Part shown: piece after piece, positions 44,625 to 54,435 of the stretch | Layout: every line of letters begins with the position of its first letter | Numbering within the stretch: position 1 is the stretch's first letter | Assembly (NCBI GenBank): GCA_029212415.1 | Contig: JARGOF010000010.1 | Location: 1-64,000 of the forward strand | Source of the DNA: Rhizobiaceae bacterium | GTDB taxonomy: Bacteria; Pseudomonadota; Alphaproteobacteria; Rhizobiales; Rhizobiaceae | Direction: 5' to 3' | DNA length: 64,000 nt | The notes under the pieces: model-generated | Databases searched by the model: none | Seen by the model: the letters and a program-made list of their open reading frames with translations, nothing else | What the model was told of the DNA's origin: nothing | Program-made: the position numbers and the translations under genes

Positions 44625-45991
44625 ATCAACGCAGACACGGCAACAATGAACAAGCAGGCATGTCACAAAATGAGGCAAAACCCGGACTGAACGCCCGGCA
44701 GACAGCGACAAAGTTATTATCGGCTGTCGTTGACCGCGCGACGTCCCTTGACGGACTGCTGGATGCAGCAAACGGCAATCCGGCATTTCGCAGTCTGAGT
44801 GATGCCGACAAGGGGCTGGTGCGCGCCATTTTGCTGGCGACATTGCGCCATCTGCCAATTATCGAAGCCGTTCTGGCCAGTCTTGTCGAAAAACCTTTGC
44901 CAGCGGGTGCGCGCGCATTGAATCATGTTCTCAATATTGCGGCAGCGCAGATTATCTATCTGGAGGTGCCAGACCATGCGGCCGTTGACATCGCCGTGGA
45001 ACAGGCAAATCGCGACCCGCGCAACAGGCGTTTCGCATCCCTCGTCAATGCAGTATTGCGCCGTCTTGTACGCGAAAAAACCCGTTTGTTGCCGCAGATC
45101 GAAGCAACGACAATCAATGCCCCGCAATGGTTCTATCAAAGACTACAATCAGCCTATGGCGCGCGGGCAAAGGCGATACTTGCCGCCCAGGCTTGTGAAC
45201 CCTCTATTGATCTGACCGTGAAATCCGACCCGCAACACTGGGCCGAACTGCTGGGCGGTATCGTATTGCCGACCGGGTCCGTTCGCCTTGACAAGGTGGA
45301 AGGTTCAATCACCGCCCTGCCGGGCTTTGCTGATGGACAATGGTGGGTGCAGGATGTGGCCGCGTCCATTCCGGCAAAACTGTTTGGAAACATCGAAGGC
45401 AAAAACATTGCTGACCTGTGTGCGGCACCCGGTGGCAAAACGGCACAATTGATATTGGCCGGTGCGAAGGTCTCGGCTGTTGACCTGTCGCGTAACCGCC
45501 TGAAACGCTTGTCGGAAAACCTTTCCCGCCTGGGATACGAGGCCGACATTGTCGAGACGGATCTTCTCAAATGGCAGCCCGATACCCTTTATGATGGTGT
45601 CTTGCTGGATGCGCCATGCTCTTCAACCGGAACGGTCAGAAGACACCCGGATATCCCCTGGACAAAAAGCCTGGCCGATATTGAAAAACTCTCTGAACTG
45701 CAGGAAAAAATGCTGCGCCATGCGGCAACCCTGATCAAGCCCGGCGGCATCATTGTATTTTCCAACTGTTCGCTCGACCCTCTGGAGGGCGAAGATATGG
45801 TGGAACGCGTGCTGGCTTCTGAGAAAAACCTGAAACGCAGACCTGTTGTGGCAGCAGATTGGCCCGGTTTGGAAACTGCAATCACAGATCGTGGCGATAT
45901 TCGCACGACACCTGACATGCTGCCGCATGAAATTGCCCGTCGGTCGGGCATGGATGGCTTTTTTGCCAGCGTACTGGTGCGTCATGAATAA
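44621..45991 (+). CDS. rsmB: 16S rRNA m5C methyltransferase RsmB-like (NusB domain plus SAM domain)
   Basis: A 456-residue protein. The N-terminal NusB-like RNA-binding domain ([39 protein letters not shown]) is followed by a Rossmann methyltransferase with the SAM site [21 protein letters not shown]. The catalytic cysteines lie in [18 protein letters not shown] and [11 protein letters not shown]. It methylates a cytosine of 16S rRNA (position 967 in E. coli). TTG 44621 overlaps the htpX stop (TTGA) and has AAGGA upstream; ATG 44660 is the alternative. Either start leaves both domains intact. Confidence 0.94.
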   Translation: MNQRRHGNNEQAGMSQNEAKPGLNARQTATKLLSAVVDRATSLDGLLDAANGNPAFRSLSDADKGLVRAILLATLRHLPIIEAVLASLVEKPLPAGARALNHVLNIAAAQIIYLEVPDHAAVDIAVEQANRDPRNRRFASLVNAVLRRLVREKTRLLPQIEATTINAPQWFYQRLQSAYGARAKAILAAQACEPSIDLTVKSDPQHWAELLGGIVLPTGSVRLDKVEGSITALPGFADGQWWVQDVAASIPAKLFGNIEGKNIADLCAAPGGKTAQLILAGAKVSAVDLSRNRLKRLSENLSRLGYEADIVETDLLKWQPDTLYDGVLLDAPCSSTGTVRRHPDIPWTKSLADIEKLSELQEKMLRHAATLIKPGGIIVFSNCSLDPLEGEDMVERVLASEKNLKRRPVVAADWPGLETAITDRGDIRTTPDMLPHEIARRSGMDGFFASVLVRHE

Positions 45992-46067
45992 GCAATAATC
46001 GCTGTTTTTGTCGCTGCCGGTGTATAGGTCTTGTGATATTGCTGTTATAAGGGCACCCCAGATGATA

Positions 46068-46164
46068 CCAAAGGAACTGAATATTGATTCATATCCTGCC
46101 CAAAGCAACGTGCTGACAGGTCAGAACCACTTGCGTGACATGAATCTATATCCAGTTCCTTTGG
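46068..46164. repeat. Large imperfect inverted repeat (25-nt arms)
   Basis: The arms at 46068-46092 and 46140-46164 pair at 23 of 25 positions (the outer 12 bases CCAAAGGAACTG / CAGTTCCTTTGG are perfect). The 47-nt centre carries a small CTGA-CAGG-TCAG hairpin. It ends 9 bp before the start codon of the heparinase-like gene. It could be a regulatory RNA hairpin, a terminator-attenuator for rsmB read-through, or a small non-autonomous element. No second copy was noticed in this window. Confidence 0.8.
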
Positions 46165-46173
46165 AATAGGGGT

Positions 46174-47904
46174 ATGCGGGGACCAGAATTGGCGGCGGTA
46201 TTGGTGGAGTTCCGGCAATTTTTGCCATTGTATTTGCGGGAATGCTGGCGTCGGAGTGCACGCCGGGTTGCGATTGGGCGTGGTGGTCCCTGGCCATTTC
46301 TGGGCAAGGCACCCGACAGGCTCGTTGTCGCACCAACCGATTTGCGTATTGCCGACCCCTATATTGCCCATGAAATACACCAGGGCCGCTTTCCGCTTGA
46401 CGGCCGGGTCCTTGATACCGGGGGGCATTCACCCTTTTCCCTTGAAGGCCCATCTGTAGGCTTCGACAAGATATTGCACAGTTTCCGCTGGCTTCGGCAT
46501 TTGCGGGCCGCCAATGATGCAGAAGCTTATGGCGATGCCCGCAAGTTCACGGAATTATGGATCAAGGAGTGCGGCCGCCGCGCCTCCGGGGTCGCCTGGG
46601 AGCCCGATGTCACCGCGCAAAGGGTTATTGCCTGGCTCTCGCACTCCCCCATTGTTCTGAAAAACCAGGATCGCAACTTCTATCGGCGGTTTGTCAAAAG
46701 TCTGGCGACGCAGATTCGCTACCTGCACAAAGTGGCACCAGCCGTGCGTGATGGCGAGAAACGCTTTCGCGTGCGCATTGCATTGGCCATGGCCACTCTG
46801 GCCTTGCCGGCAAATCCCGCAGCCATCAAATCAGCAGCCCGCCAACTGGACAACGAGATTGAAAAGCAGATTTTGGCGGATGGCGGCCACATCTCAAGAA
46901 ATCCTCAGGTCACGTTGATTTTGCTGGCCGACCTGCTGCCCTTGCGTCAAACCTATTTGAATCTGGGTTATACCCCACCCAAGGGACTTGTCTCGGTTAT
47001 CGACCGGATGTTTCAGACCTTGCAGTTTTTCCGCCATGCGGATGGTTCGCTGGCATTGTTCAATGGCGCAACCGCCCAGCCGGCCGACCGCCTCCTGTCG
47101 GTCCTGCGCTACGACGAAGCAACCGGCATGCCGCTCAAGAGCACACCGCAGATGAACTATCAGCGGCTTTCCGCCAAGGGCACGATCATTATTGCAGACA
47201 CCGGACCCATTCCGCAGGACGAATTGTCAGCCACCGCCCATGCCGGCTGTCTTTCCTTTGAATTGTCATCAGGGCGTCAGCGATTCATCGTCAACTCCGG
47301 CACGCCGTCCTATTTTCATGCGCAATATGCCCACCTCGCGCGCACAACAGCGGCACATTCAACATTGATTGTTGGTGATCGGTCCTCTGCGACCATTTCC
47401 AATTCAGCTTTTCTCGGCCCGATTTTGACCGATGGGCCAAAAAACGTCGATGTGGAGCGGAAGGACGATGCAACCGGCAGGCAGGGTTTCATAGCCCGCC
47501 ATGATGGCTATGCAAAGATTCTGGGTCTCGTCCATGAACGATCCATTCTGCTGAGCGCCGATGGCAATGTGGTCAATGGCCGTGATCGGCTGGCCAAGGC
47601 TGCAAACCAGAAAATTTCGATCAATGAGAACACGCCGGCTGTCATACGTTTTCACATCCACCCGAAGGTCAAGCTTTCCTACAACTACAAAAACGACATT
47701 GTGCTGACGGCAGGAAATGGCGAAAGCTGGACATTTCACTCACCCGATGTGAAGCCCGAAGTGGAAGAAGACATATATTTTGCTGACCTTGCCGGTGCCC
47801 GCAGATCATTGCAGATAACGCTTACCTTTGTTGTTTCGCAAACCTCTCAGATAAATTGGTCCTTGTTTCGCTCCATCGCAAAAGCCGCTCCCCCCCAATC
47901 ATAA
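46174..47904 (+). CDS. Heparinase II/III-like protein
   Basis: A 576-residue protein. The N-terminal alpha/alpha-toroid (GHSPFSLEGPSVGFDKILHSFRWLRHLRAA, ASGVAWEPDVTAQRVIAWLSHSP) is followed by a C-terminal beta-rich heparinase II/III-like domain (FELSSGRQRFIVNSGTPSYFHAQYAHLARTTAAHSTL). No signal peptide is obvious. It sits between rsmB and purH, a conserved position in rhizobia, and its substrate is unknown; a role with cell-surface or osmoregulated glycans is plausible. Start ATG 46174 follows GGAATAGGGGT, just after a large inverted repeat. Confidence 0.9.
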   Translation: MRGPELAAVLVEFRQFLPLYLRECWRRSARRVAIGRGGPWPFLGKAPDRLVVAPTDLRIADPYIAHEIHQGRFPLDGRVLDTGGHSPFSLEGPSVGFDKILHSFRWLRHLRAANDAEAYGDARKFTELWIKECGRRASGVAWEPDVTAQRVIAWLSHSPIVLKNQDRNFYRRFVKSLATQIRYLHKVAPAVRDGEKRFRVRIALAMATLALPANPAAIKSAARQLDNEIEKQILADGGHISRNPQVTLILLADLLPLRQTYLNLGYTPPKGLVSVIDRMFQTLQFFRHADGSLALFNGATAQPADRLLSVLRYDEATGMPLKSTPQMNYQRLSAKGTIIIADTGPIPQDELSATAHAGCLSFELSSGRQRFIVNSGTPSYFHAQYAHLARTTAAHSTLIVGDRSSATISNSAFLGPILTDGPKNVDVERKDDATGRQGFIARHDGYAKILGLVHERSILLSADGNVVNGRDRLAKAANQKISINENTPAVIRFHIHPKVKLSYNYKNDIVLTAGNGESWTFHSPDVKPEVEEDIYFADLAGARRSLQITLTFVVSQTSQINWSLFRSIAKAAPPQS

Positions 47905-47973
47905 CAGGTGGCCATGGTCGTTCCGACCGTCATCTGACCGCATATCGTCTCATCAATCAAACAGGATCCAGCA

Positions 47974-49590
47974 ATGGCCGTTGCATCAAAAAATATTCCG
48001 GCACCCGAATTCGTCAAACCCCGCCGCGCCCTATTGTCTGTCTCTGACAAAAGCGGGCTTGTTGACCTGGCCCGGTCTCTTGTTGCGCAGGGTATTGAAC
48101 TTGTTTCCACCGGCGGCACCGCTGCTGCCATTGACGCGGCAGGCCTGCCGGTGTGCGACGTCTCCGATCTGACCAAATTCCCTGAAATCATGGATGGCCG
48201 GGTCAAGACCCTTCACCCATCTGTCCATGGCGGCCTTCTGGCAATTCGCGACGACCCCGATCATGCGCGCGCCATGGAAAACCATGACATCGGACCGATT
48301 GATATCGCCATCATCAATCTCTATCCCTTTGAGACCGTCATGGCAGCGGGCGGCGACTATCCGACGATTGTTGAAAATATCGACATCGGCGGACCGGCGA
48401 TGATCCGTGCTGCGGCAAAGAACCATGCCTATGTGACCATCATCACTGATCCTTGCGACTATGACGGCCTGATTGATGAACTGGCTGCCAACGAGGGCGC
48501 AACACGCTACACTTTTCGGCAGAATATGGCGGCCAGAGCCTATGCAAGAACAGCGGCTTATGATTCTGCCATTTCCAACTGGTTTGCCAGCGAACTGGCC
48601 ATCGAACATCCCCGACATCGATCCGTTGCAGGTGTTTTGAAAGACGTCATGCGCTATGGCGAAAATCCGCACCAGAGTGCAGGATTCTATGTTTCGGGCG
48701 ATACGCGTCCCGGTGTTGCCACCGCGAAACTGCATCAGGGCAAGCAGCTTTCCTATAACAATATCAACGACACGGATGCCGCATTCGAGCTGATCGGGGA
48801 ATTTGCATCTGACGGTGAAGCGGCCTGCGCCATCATCAAACATGCCAACCCCTGCGGTGTCGCCACCGGCTCCAGCCTTGCCCAAGCCTATCAAAAGGCG
48901 CTGGCCTGTGATTCCGTTTCCGCCTTCGGTGGCATTATTGCCTTTAACGCAACATTGGATGCCGAAGCGGCGGAGGAAATCATCAAGATATTCACCGAAG
49001 TCATTATCGCGCCCGACATCACGGACGAGGCAAAGGCCATCATCGCTTCGAAAAAGAACCTCAGACTGCTGACAACCGGCGCGCTGCCGGATCCGCGCGC
49101 TCTGGGCCTGACCGCCAAAACCGTTGCAGGCGGCCTTTTGGTCCAGTCACGCGACAACGTCATGGTGGATGATCTGGACCTCAAGGTTGTGACGGATCGC
49201 GCACCGACAGCAAAAGAACTCAGCGACCTCAAATTTGCTTTCCGCATTGCAAAACACGTCAAATCCAACGCCATCGTCTACGCCCGCGACGGCGCAACGG
49301 TCGGCATTGGTGCCGGCCAGATGAGCCGTGTCGACTCTGCGCGCATTGCCGCCCGCAAGGCCCAGGATGCGGCGGAACTTCTGGGGTTGCCCGCACCTTT
49401 GACACAGGGCTCGGTGGTTGCCTCGGACGCCTTCTTTCCCTTCGCCGATGGCCTTCTGTCTGCCATTGAAGCCGGTGCAACAGCGGTGATTCAGCCGGGC
49501 GGTTCCATGCGTGACGATGATGTCATCCGCGCCGCCAACGAGGCCGGGATAGCCATGGTCATGACCGGAATACGTCATTTCAGGCATTAG
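47974..49590 (+). CDS. purH: Bifunctional AICAR formyltransferase/IMP cyclohydrolase
   Basis: A 538-residue enzyme of the last two purine-synthesis steps. The N-terminal MGS-like IMP cyclohydrolase domain has [20 protein letters not shown] and GGVHP-type motif [17 protein letters not shown]. The AICAR transformylase domain has [13 protein letters not shown] and the catalytic Lys-His in [13 protein letters not shown]. The C-terminal [30 protein letters not shown] is near invariant. AGGA precedes ATG 47974. It lies 69 bp after the heparinase-like gene. Confidence 0.98.
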   Translation: MAVASKNIPAPEFVKPRRALLSVSDKSGLVDLARSLVAQGIELVSTGGTAAAIDAAGLPVCDVSDLTKFPEIMDGRVKTLHPSVHGGLLAIRDDPDHARAMENHDIGPIDIAIINLYPFETVMAAGGDYPTIVENIDIGGPAMIRAAAKNHAYVTIITDPCDYDGLIDELAANEGATRYTFRQNMAARAYARTAAYDSAISNWFASELAIEHPRHRSVAGVLKDVMRYGENPHQSAGFYVSGDTRPGVATAKLHQGKQLSYNNINDTDAAFELIGEFASDGEAACAIIKHANPCGVATGSSLAQAYQKALACDSVSAFGGIIAFNATLDAEAAEEIIKIFTEVIIAPDITDEAKAIIASKKNLRLLTTGALPDPRALGLTAKTVAGGLLVQSRDNVMVDDLDLKVVTDRAPTAKELSDLKFAFRIAKHVKSNAIVYARDGATVGIGAGQMSRVDSARIAARKAQDAAELLGLPAPLTQGSVVASDAFFPFADGLLSAIEAGATAVIQPGGSMRDDDVIRAANEAGIAMVMTGIRHFRH

Positions 49591-49639
49591 AGGAAAATCC
49601 GCAATAGGGACTCACCGTGTTGATCAGGCCTGACGCGTC

Positions 49640-50542
49640 CTAGCTGCAAATGGCGATGAGCTGTTTGCGCAACCACAGGTGCTTGGGGTCGGCATCGAAC
49701 CGGCGATGCCAGATCAGGTTGTTGGAAATCGGCTCGATCTCCGATGGCACAGGCCGCATAGCCAGCCCATGATTGCGGGCAAAGTAGTCAGCAGTCTTGC
49801 GGGTAAAAACACCAATCAGCGTGCTGCGCCTGAGAAGTTCCGGCACCACTGTGAAATTTGTCAATGAGGTCGCTGCATTGCGGCTCAGCCCACGGCGGGC
49901 CAATGCGCCGTCAAATGCCGCCCGGCGATCCCCGCCCGAACTGACAACGAGATGGGGATAGCTCAGCAGCGTGGCAAAACCGATATCTTCAGGACCGTCC
50001 AGAATTGGATGGTCCGGGCGGCAAAGTACAACAAATTGTTCGTCGGAAACATGCACCTGATTGACTTGAGGGGGCGTCTTGTCAAACCATCCCAGGGCGA
50101 TATCGATTTCCTGATCCATGATCAACTGCAGCGCATAGGTCCTGTCTGTTGTTCTCAGGTCAATCGCAATACCGGGTGCAACCCGTCTGATGCGCTCCAG
50201 AAACGGCAGAAACACCGGCAAGCTGAGGCGGTCCGGTGCCCCGATGACAAAGCGCGCGTCACTGTTTTTCGGATCAAAGGCAATTCCCGGCGCCAGGCAA
50301 TCATTGGCCATGCGAATGATGTCTGCCGATGCCTGCCCCAATTGGATGGCCTTGGGCGTCGGGCTGAGACCTGTCGGCATTCGCACAAAAAGCGGATCAT
50401 CAAATATATCGCGCAATCGTTTGAGCGAGTTGGAAATCGCCGATTGCGTACGCCCCAATCGTTCTCCAGCCCTTGTGACACTGCGCTCTTCCAGCAAAGT
50501 GTGCAGAACCAGAAATAGGTTCATGTCGAAATTTCGCAGCAT
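49640..50542 (-). CDS. LysR-family regulator (NodD-like group) divergent from ligI
   Basis: A 300-residue LTTR starting MLRNFDMNLFLVLHTLLEERSVTRAGERLGRTQSAISNSLKRLRDIFDDPLF. The NFDMNL start and the wording of the HTH are those of the NodD/PcpR/LeuO-like group. The PBP2-like effector domain follows (DARFVIGAPDRLSLPVFLPFL). It is divergent from ligI, with 86 bp between start codons, and a T-N11-A palindrome lies in the gap. It probably activates the ligI-TAXI operon with a pyrone- or dicarboxylate-type inducer. Confidence 0.93.
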   Translation of the reverse strand: MLRNFDMNLFLVLHTLLEERSVTRAGERLGRTQSAISNSLKRLRDIFDDPLFVRMPTGLSPTPKAIQLGQASADIIRMANDCLAPGIAFDPKNSDARFVIGAPDRLSLPVFLPFLERIRRVAPGIAIDLRTTDRTYALQLIMDQEIDIALGWFDKTPPQVNQVHVSDEQFVVLCRPDHPILDGPEDIGFATLLSYPHLVVSSGGDRRAAFDGALARRGLSRNAATSLTNFTVVPELLRRSTLIGVFTRKTADYFARNHGLAMRPVPSEIEPISNNLIWHRRFDADPKHLWLRKQLIAICS

Positions 50543-50556
50543 CCCGGGACCTCACC

Positions 50557-50571
50557 ATCATTTTGAATGAT
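50557..50571. promoter_or_regulatory. LysR-box palindrome between the regulator and ligI
   Basis: ATCATT-TTG-AATGAT is a 15-bp perfect palindrome with a T-N11-A core. It lies 15 bp upstream of the LysR start codon and about 26 bp upstream of the ligI -10 box, near position -45. That is where a LysR activator would contact polymerase. Confidence 0.65.
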
Positions 50572-50573
50572 AA

Positions 50574-50602
50574 ATTACAACACGAATATCAATTTGTATA
50601 AT
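50574..50602 (+). promoter_or_regulatory. ligI promoter with consensus -10 and poor -35
   Basis: TATAAT at 50597-50602 is a perfect -10 hexamer. The -35 position at 17-bp spacing reads ATTACA, a weak match, as expected of an activator-dependent promoter. The LysR-box palindrome abuts it upstream. The ligI ATG lies 26 bp after the -10 box. Confidence 0.6.
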
Positions 50603-50628
50603 GTTAAAGAGGGTCGTAACTTTGCCCC

Positions 50629-51510
50629 ATGAGTGAGGATTATCTGCCATTTTGCGCAGCACCATCGGTGCCGCGTTTTGAGCCACCGGCGGGATCAGTG
50701 GATGCCCATTGCCATATTTTTGGTCCGGCGGCGACCTTCCCCTTTGCGCCCGAACGCAAATACACACCCGTCGATGCTCCCAAGGAAACATTGTTTGCCC
50801 TGCGCGATCATCTGGGTTTTGCCCGCAATGTGATTGTTCAGGCAACATGCCATGGGCGCGACAACAGTGCCATGGTCGACGCCATGCAGGCCTCGGGCGG
50901 ACGCGCCCGCGGTGTGGCGATTGTCGGCGCGGAAGTCACCGACGACGAATTGCAGGCGCTGGATGATGCCGGCGTGCGCGGGGTGCGGTTCAATTTTGTC
51001 AAACGCCTTGTCGGCGAGACCCCAAAGGAAGTGTTCCAGGCCATAGCCGAAAGGGTCGTGAAACTCGGTTGGCACATCGTCGTCTATTTTGAAGCCGCCG
51101 ATCTGCCCGAACTGGTTCCCTTTTTGAAATCTCTGCCCGGTATCGTCGTGGTCGATCACATGGGCCGCCCCGATGTAGCAGCGGGCGTTGAAGGCGCGGG
51201 GTTTCAGACCTTTTTGAAACTGCTGGACGAGAATCCCAATATCTGGGTGAAAGTCACCTGCCCTGAACGTCTGACGATCGCCGGGCCACCCTATCACGAT
51301 GTCATCCCCTTTGGCCGGGAATTGGTGGAACGCTATCCTTCACGGGTTCTGTGGGGAACCGACTGGCCGCATCCCAACATGCGCTCGCACATGCCGGATG
51401 ATGGTGAACTGGTGAATGTCATTGCGCGTATTGCCCTGAGCCCATCACAACAAAAAGCCCTGCTCGTTGATAATCCCATGCGGTTGTACTGGCCCGAGGA
51501 AACCGGTTGA
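50629..51510 (+). CDS. ligI: 2-pyrone-4,6-dicarboxylate lactonase (LigI-type amidohydrolase)
   Basis: A 293-residue amidohydrolase-superfamily enzyme. It follows Sphingobium LigI closely in pattern: GSVDAHCHIFGPAATFPFAPERKY, LRDHLGFARNVIVQATCHG, GVRFNFVKRLV, IVVVDHMGRPDV, VKVTCPERL and WGTDWPHPNM, ending DNPMRLYWPEE. LigI hydrolyses 2-pyrone-4,6-dicarboxylate to 4-oxalomesaconate in the protocatechuate 4,5-cleavage pathway and needs no metal. Start ATG 50629. The stop overlaps the TRAP permease start, so enzyme and transporter are coupled. No LigJ, LigK or LigU homologue is in the window. Confidence 0.93.
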   Translation: MSEDYLPFCAAPSVPRFEPPAGSVDAHCHIFGPAATFPFAPERKYTPVDAPKETLFALRDHLGFARNVIVQATCHGRDNSAMVDAMQASGGRARGVAIVGAEVTDDELQALDDAGVRGVRFNFVKRLVGETPKEVFQAIAERVVKLGWHIVVYFEAADLPELVPFLKSLPGIVVVDHMGRPDVAAGVEGAGFQTFLKLLDENPNIWVKVTCPERLTIAGPPYHDVIPFGRELVERYPSRVLWGTDWPHPNMRSHMPDDGELVNVIARIALSPSQQKALLVDNPMRLYWPEETG

Positions 51511-53426
51511 TGCCGGACCAGCAACGACAGGGTACGCGCACCGAATGGGCCATTGCCGTTCTTGCGACGACCATGTGCGTTGCCTGTATCCTGTGGAACA
51601 TCGAGGCCCCGACGCGCATCGGTCTGGCGGTACTCAAACAACAATATATGGCCTTTCAGCTTGGGTTGGTGCTGGCCATCACATTCCTCAAATATGGTCC
51701 GACCGGGGCGCTCAAAGCCAAAGTCGGCTGGGTCGACGGCGCCTTCGGCCTGATTGCCTTTTCGGTCCTGATGTATGCCGCATGGGATTTTGCCTGGCTG
51801 CTGTATGAACAATCCTATCGGCCCTGGCAGATTACCATGATCGGTGCCGTCGTCACCCTGGCCGTCATGGAAGGCATTCGCAGGCGTGCCGGCTGGATGT
51901 TGTTTTCCATTGTTTCGGTCTTTCTGGTCTATGCGCTGTTTGCCGATCTGGCGCCTGGACGACTGATCGGCAAGGCGCTGAGCCCGACACGGCTGGTACA
52001 ATATGTCGGATTTGATCCGACCGCTGTTTTTTCAACGCCGCTTGCCGTTGGCACCATCATCGTTCTGTTGTTTGTGTTTTTCGGACAATTGCTGTTTGCC
52101 GCCGGTGGCGGCGCATTCTTTACCGATCTTGCCATGGCCGCCACCGGGCGTGCCAGGGGCGGCAGTGCAAAGATTGCCGTTGTCGGATCAGCACTCTTCG
52201 GTTCCATCTCCGGCAGCGCAGTTTCAAACGTGGTGACCACCGGTGTCATCACGATCCCCCTGATGAAGCGCGGCGGCTATTCCGGCAAGGATGCCGGCGC
52301 CATCGAGGCCGTTGCCTCGACAGGTGGCCAGTTGACCCCTCCGATCATGGGCGCCGCGGCCTTCCTGATGGCCGAATTTCTGGAAATTTCCTACATCACG
52401 GTGGCGACAGCCGCATTGCTGCCCGCTGCGCTTTACTATTTCAGTGTTTTTGCCCAGGTCGACCTGATTGCCGGGCGTGATCACATCAAAGCCACCGAAA
52501 CCGATGGTTTGACGACCCGCCAGGTGCTGGCCGAGGGATGGCACTTCGTCTTTCCTTTCGGCATTCTGTTCGCCGCCCTGTTCTGGTGGCGTCTGGACCC
52601 TGAGAAATCCGCCCTCATTGCATCTGTCGCCATCGTCGCGGTCGGTTTTCTGCGTGGCTATCGCGGCCAGAAATTGACTCTGCCGGCTTTTGGGCGTGTC
52701 TTCGTTGAGACCAGTATCGCCATGGTCGACCTTATCCTGATTGTGGCAGCCGCCGGTTTCGTCATCGGTGTACTCAACATCACCGGACTTGGTTTTGCCC
52801 TGACATTGGTGCTGATAGACGCCGTTGGGTCCAACATCCTGCTGCTCCTCGGCATTTCGGCCTTGATCTGCATTGTGCTGGGCATGGGCATGCCGACATC
52901 CGGTGTCTATGTCCTGCTGGCAACCCTGGTCGCGCCTTCACTGGTTGAGGCAGGCATTGAGCCGATCGCGGCGCATTTGTTCATTCTCTACTTCGGCATG
53001 ATGTCGATGATCACACCACCGGTTGCTCTGGCTGCATTTGCAGCTGCTGCCATCACCAAGGAAGATGCTCTGGCGACAGGCCTGGCTGCCATGCGCATTG
53101 GCTGGGCTGCCTTCCTTTTGCCCTTCATTTTCGTTGCATCACCCGCGCTGCTGATGCGCAGTGGCACTGCCGATATCGCATTGGTCCTGGCGCTTTCGGC
53201 GATCGGGATCCTTGGCGTGACGGCAGGCATCGTCGGTTTTTGGGCACGAGGGCTGAATACGGCTGTCCGGTGTCTTGCGATCCTGCTGGGACTTGCAACG
53301 CTGCCGCTGGGATTTCTGCCCTTTGACAATACGCCCCATATCGTGGCGGCTGTCTGTCTCTTCGCACTTGTCGCAATGTTGCAAATTACAAAAGCAGGCA
53401 CCGCCGGAAATGGCGGCACGATATAA
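51510..53426 (+). CDS. TRAP transporter fused permease (TAXI type) coupled to ligI
   Basis: A 638-residue fused small/large TRAP permease, about 85 residues shorter than the first one in the window. It has GSISGSAVSNVVTTGVITIPLMK, IEAVASTGGQLTPPIMGAAAF and VLGMGMPTSGVYVLLATL, the DctM-type signatures. The ATG at 51510 uses the last base of the ligI stop (TGATG); a TTG at 51507 is less likely. The binding protein follows 21 bp later with an AGGAGG site. The genetic coupling to LigI points to a pyrone dicarboxylate or another aromatic-derived acid as substrate (inference). Confidence 0.93.
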   Translation: MPDQQRQGTRTEWAIAVLATTMCVACILWNIEAPTRIGLAVLKQQYMAFQLGLVLAITFLKYGPTGALKAKVGWVDGAFGLIAFSVLMYAAWDFAWLLYEQSYRPWQITMIGAVVTLAVMEGIRRRAGWMLFSIVSVFLVYALFADLAPGRLIGKALSPTRLVQYVGFDPTAVFSTPLAVGTIIVLLFVFFGQLLFAAGGGAFFTDLAMAATGRARGGSAKIAVVGSALFGSISGSAVSNVVTTGVITIPLMKRGGYSGKDAGAIEAVASTGGQLTPPIMGAAAFLMAEFLEISYITVATAALLPAALYYFSVFAQVDLIAGRDHIKATETDGLTTRQVLAEGWHFVFPFGILFAALFWWRLDPEKSALIASVAIVAVGFLRGYRGQKLTLPAFGRVFVETSIAMVDLILIVAAAGFVIGVLNITGLGFALTLVLIDAVGSNILLLLGISALICIVLGMGMPTSGVYVLLATLVAPSLVEAGIEPIAAHLFILYFGMMSMITPPVALAAFAAAAITKEDALATGLAAMRIGWAAFLLPFIFVASPALLMRSGTADIALVLALSAIGILGVTAGIVGFWARGLNTAVRCLAILLGLATLPLGFLPFDNTPHIVAAVCLFALVAMLQITKAGTAGNGGTI

Positions 53427-53447
53427 TCAATTCAACAGGAGGAAACC

Positions 53448-54422
53448 ATGAAACATCTCAGATACAAGCTCACCGCAACACTTTTCGGCCTTGCACTGGC
53501 CGCGACCGGCGCGCAAGCCCAGGTGGTGACGATCGCCACCGGTCAACAGGGCACGATCGCCTTCAATTCAGGCCAGGCGGTTGCAAAGATTGCCAATGAA
53601 AATGGCATCACGGCGCGGACCCAGCCTCTGGTGGGCTATCTGCCCCTGATCAGTTCCGGCGAAGTCGACTTTGGATTTTCCAATGCCGTCGAGGCTGGCT
53701 ATGCACTGACCGGAACCGGCAATTATGACCGCGCCAGCGCGAATTTGCGGTTGGTCGGTGTGATGTTCCCCCTGACCACCGGCCTGATGGCACCGTGCGA
53801 TCTCGGTCTGAAGACCATTGCAGATGTCAAAGCGCGCGCAGGCGATCTGCGGATCGCATCCGAATACACATCATCGACCATTATCCCCTTCTACATCAGT
53901 GGCGGGCTGGCAAATGGCGGCATGACCTATGATGATTTCCAGCAGGTTCCTGTCAGCAGCTTTGTTGCCGGCATGGAAGCTCTCGGCGACAATCTGGTTG
54001 ATATTGCGCTGGTCAGTCTGAACGCCGGCGCTGGCAAACAGGCGGCCGTCAAGCTGCAGTCGCGGGGCGGATTGTGCTATGTCTCTCTGGACAATTCAGA
54101 AGCCGGCGCTTCTGCCTTCAAGAAATTTCTGCCCGCAGGCAGTCTTGCCAGCCTGAAACAGAACGAAAACATCCTCGGTCTGGAAAATGGTCCCGCCACC
54201 ATCATGCGCATTCCCTGGATGATGCTGACCAATGGCGATGTAAGCGATGATCTGGTGTATAATCTCACCAAAGCCATCGTCGAAAACAAGGATGCCCTGA
54301 CCAAAAGCTTCGGTCTGTTCCGACTGGCCAAGGCGGAAACAATGGCCCCGGCCAATGTGGTGCCCTATCATCCCGGCGCCTTGCGCTATTTCAAGGAAGC
54401 CGGGATCAAGGTCGGCGATTGA
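53448..54422 (+). CDS. Divergent TAXI-family TRAP solute-binding protein
   Basis: A 324-residue periplasmic protein with a Sec signal peptide (MKHLRYKLTATLFGLALAATGAQA). The TAXI fold is shown by TIATGQQGTIAFNSGQAVAKI, GEVDFGFSNAVEAGY and the C-terminal VPYHPGALRYFKEAG. Unlike the first TAXI protein of the window, the T-G-G-T-Y ligand motif near the N-terminus is replaced by ATGQQGTIAF without the Tyr. It has cysteines at MAPCDLG and GGLCYVS that could form a disulfide. These changes suggest a ligand different from classic TAXI substrates. Good AGGAGG site at the start. Confidence 0.93.
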   Translation: MKHLRYKLTATLFGLALAATGAQAQVVTIATGQQGTIAFNSGQAVAKIANENGITARTQPLVGYLPLISSGEVDFGFSNAVEAGYALTGTGNYDRASANLRLVGVMFPLTTGLMAPCDLGLKTIADVKARAGDLRIASEYTSSTIIPFYISGGLANGGMTYDDFQQVPVSSFVAGMEALGDNLVDIALVSLNAGAGKQAAVKLQSRGGLCYVSLDNSEAGASAFKKFLPAGSLASLKQNENILGLENGPATIMRIPWMMLTNGDVSDDLVYNLTKAIVENKDALTKSFGLFRLAKAETMAPANVVPYHPGALRYFKEAGIKVGD

Positions 54423-54435
54423 CCCGATAATTGGT

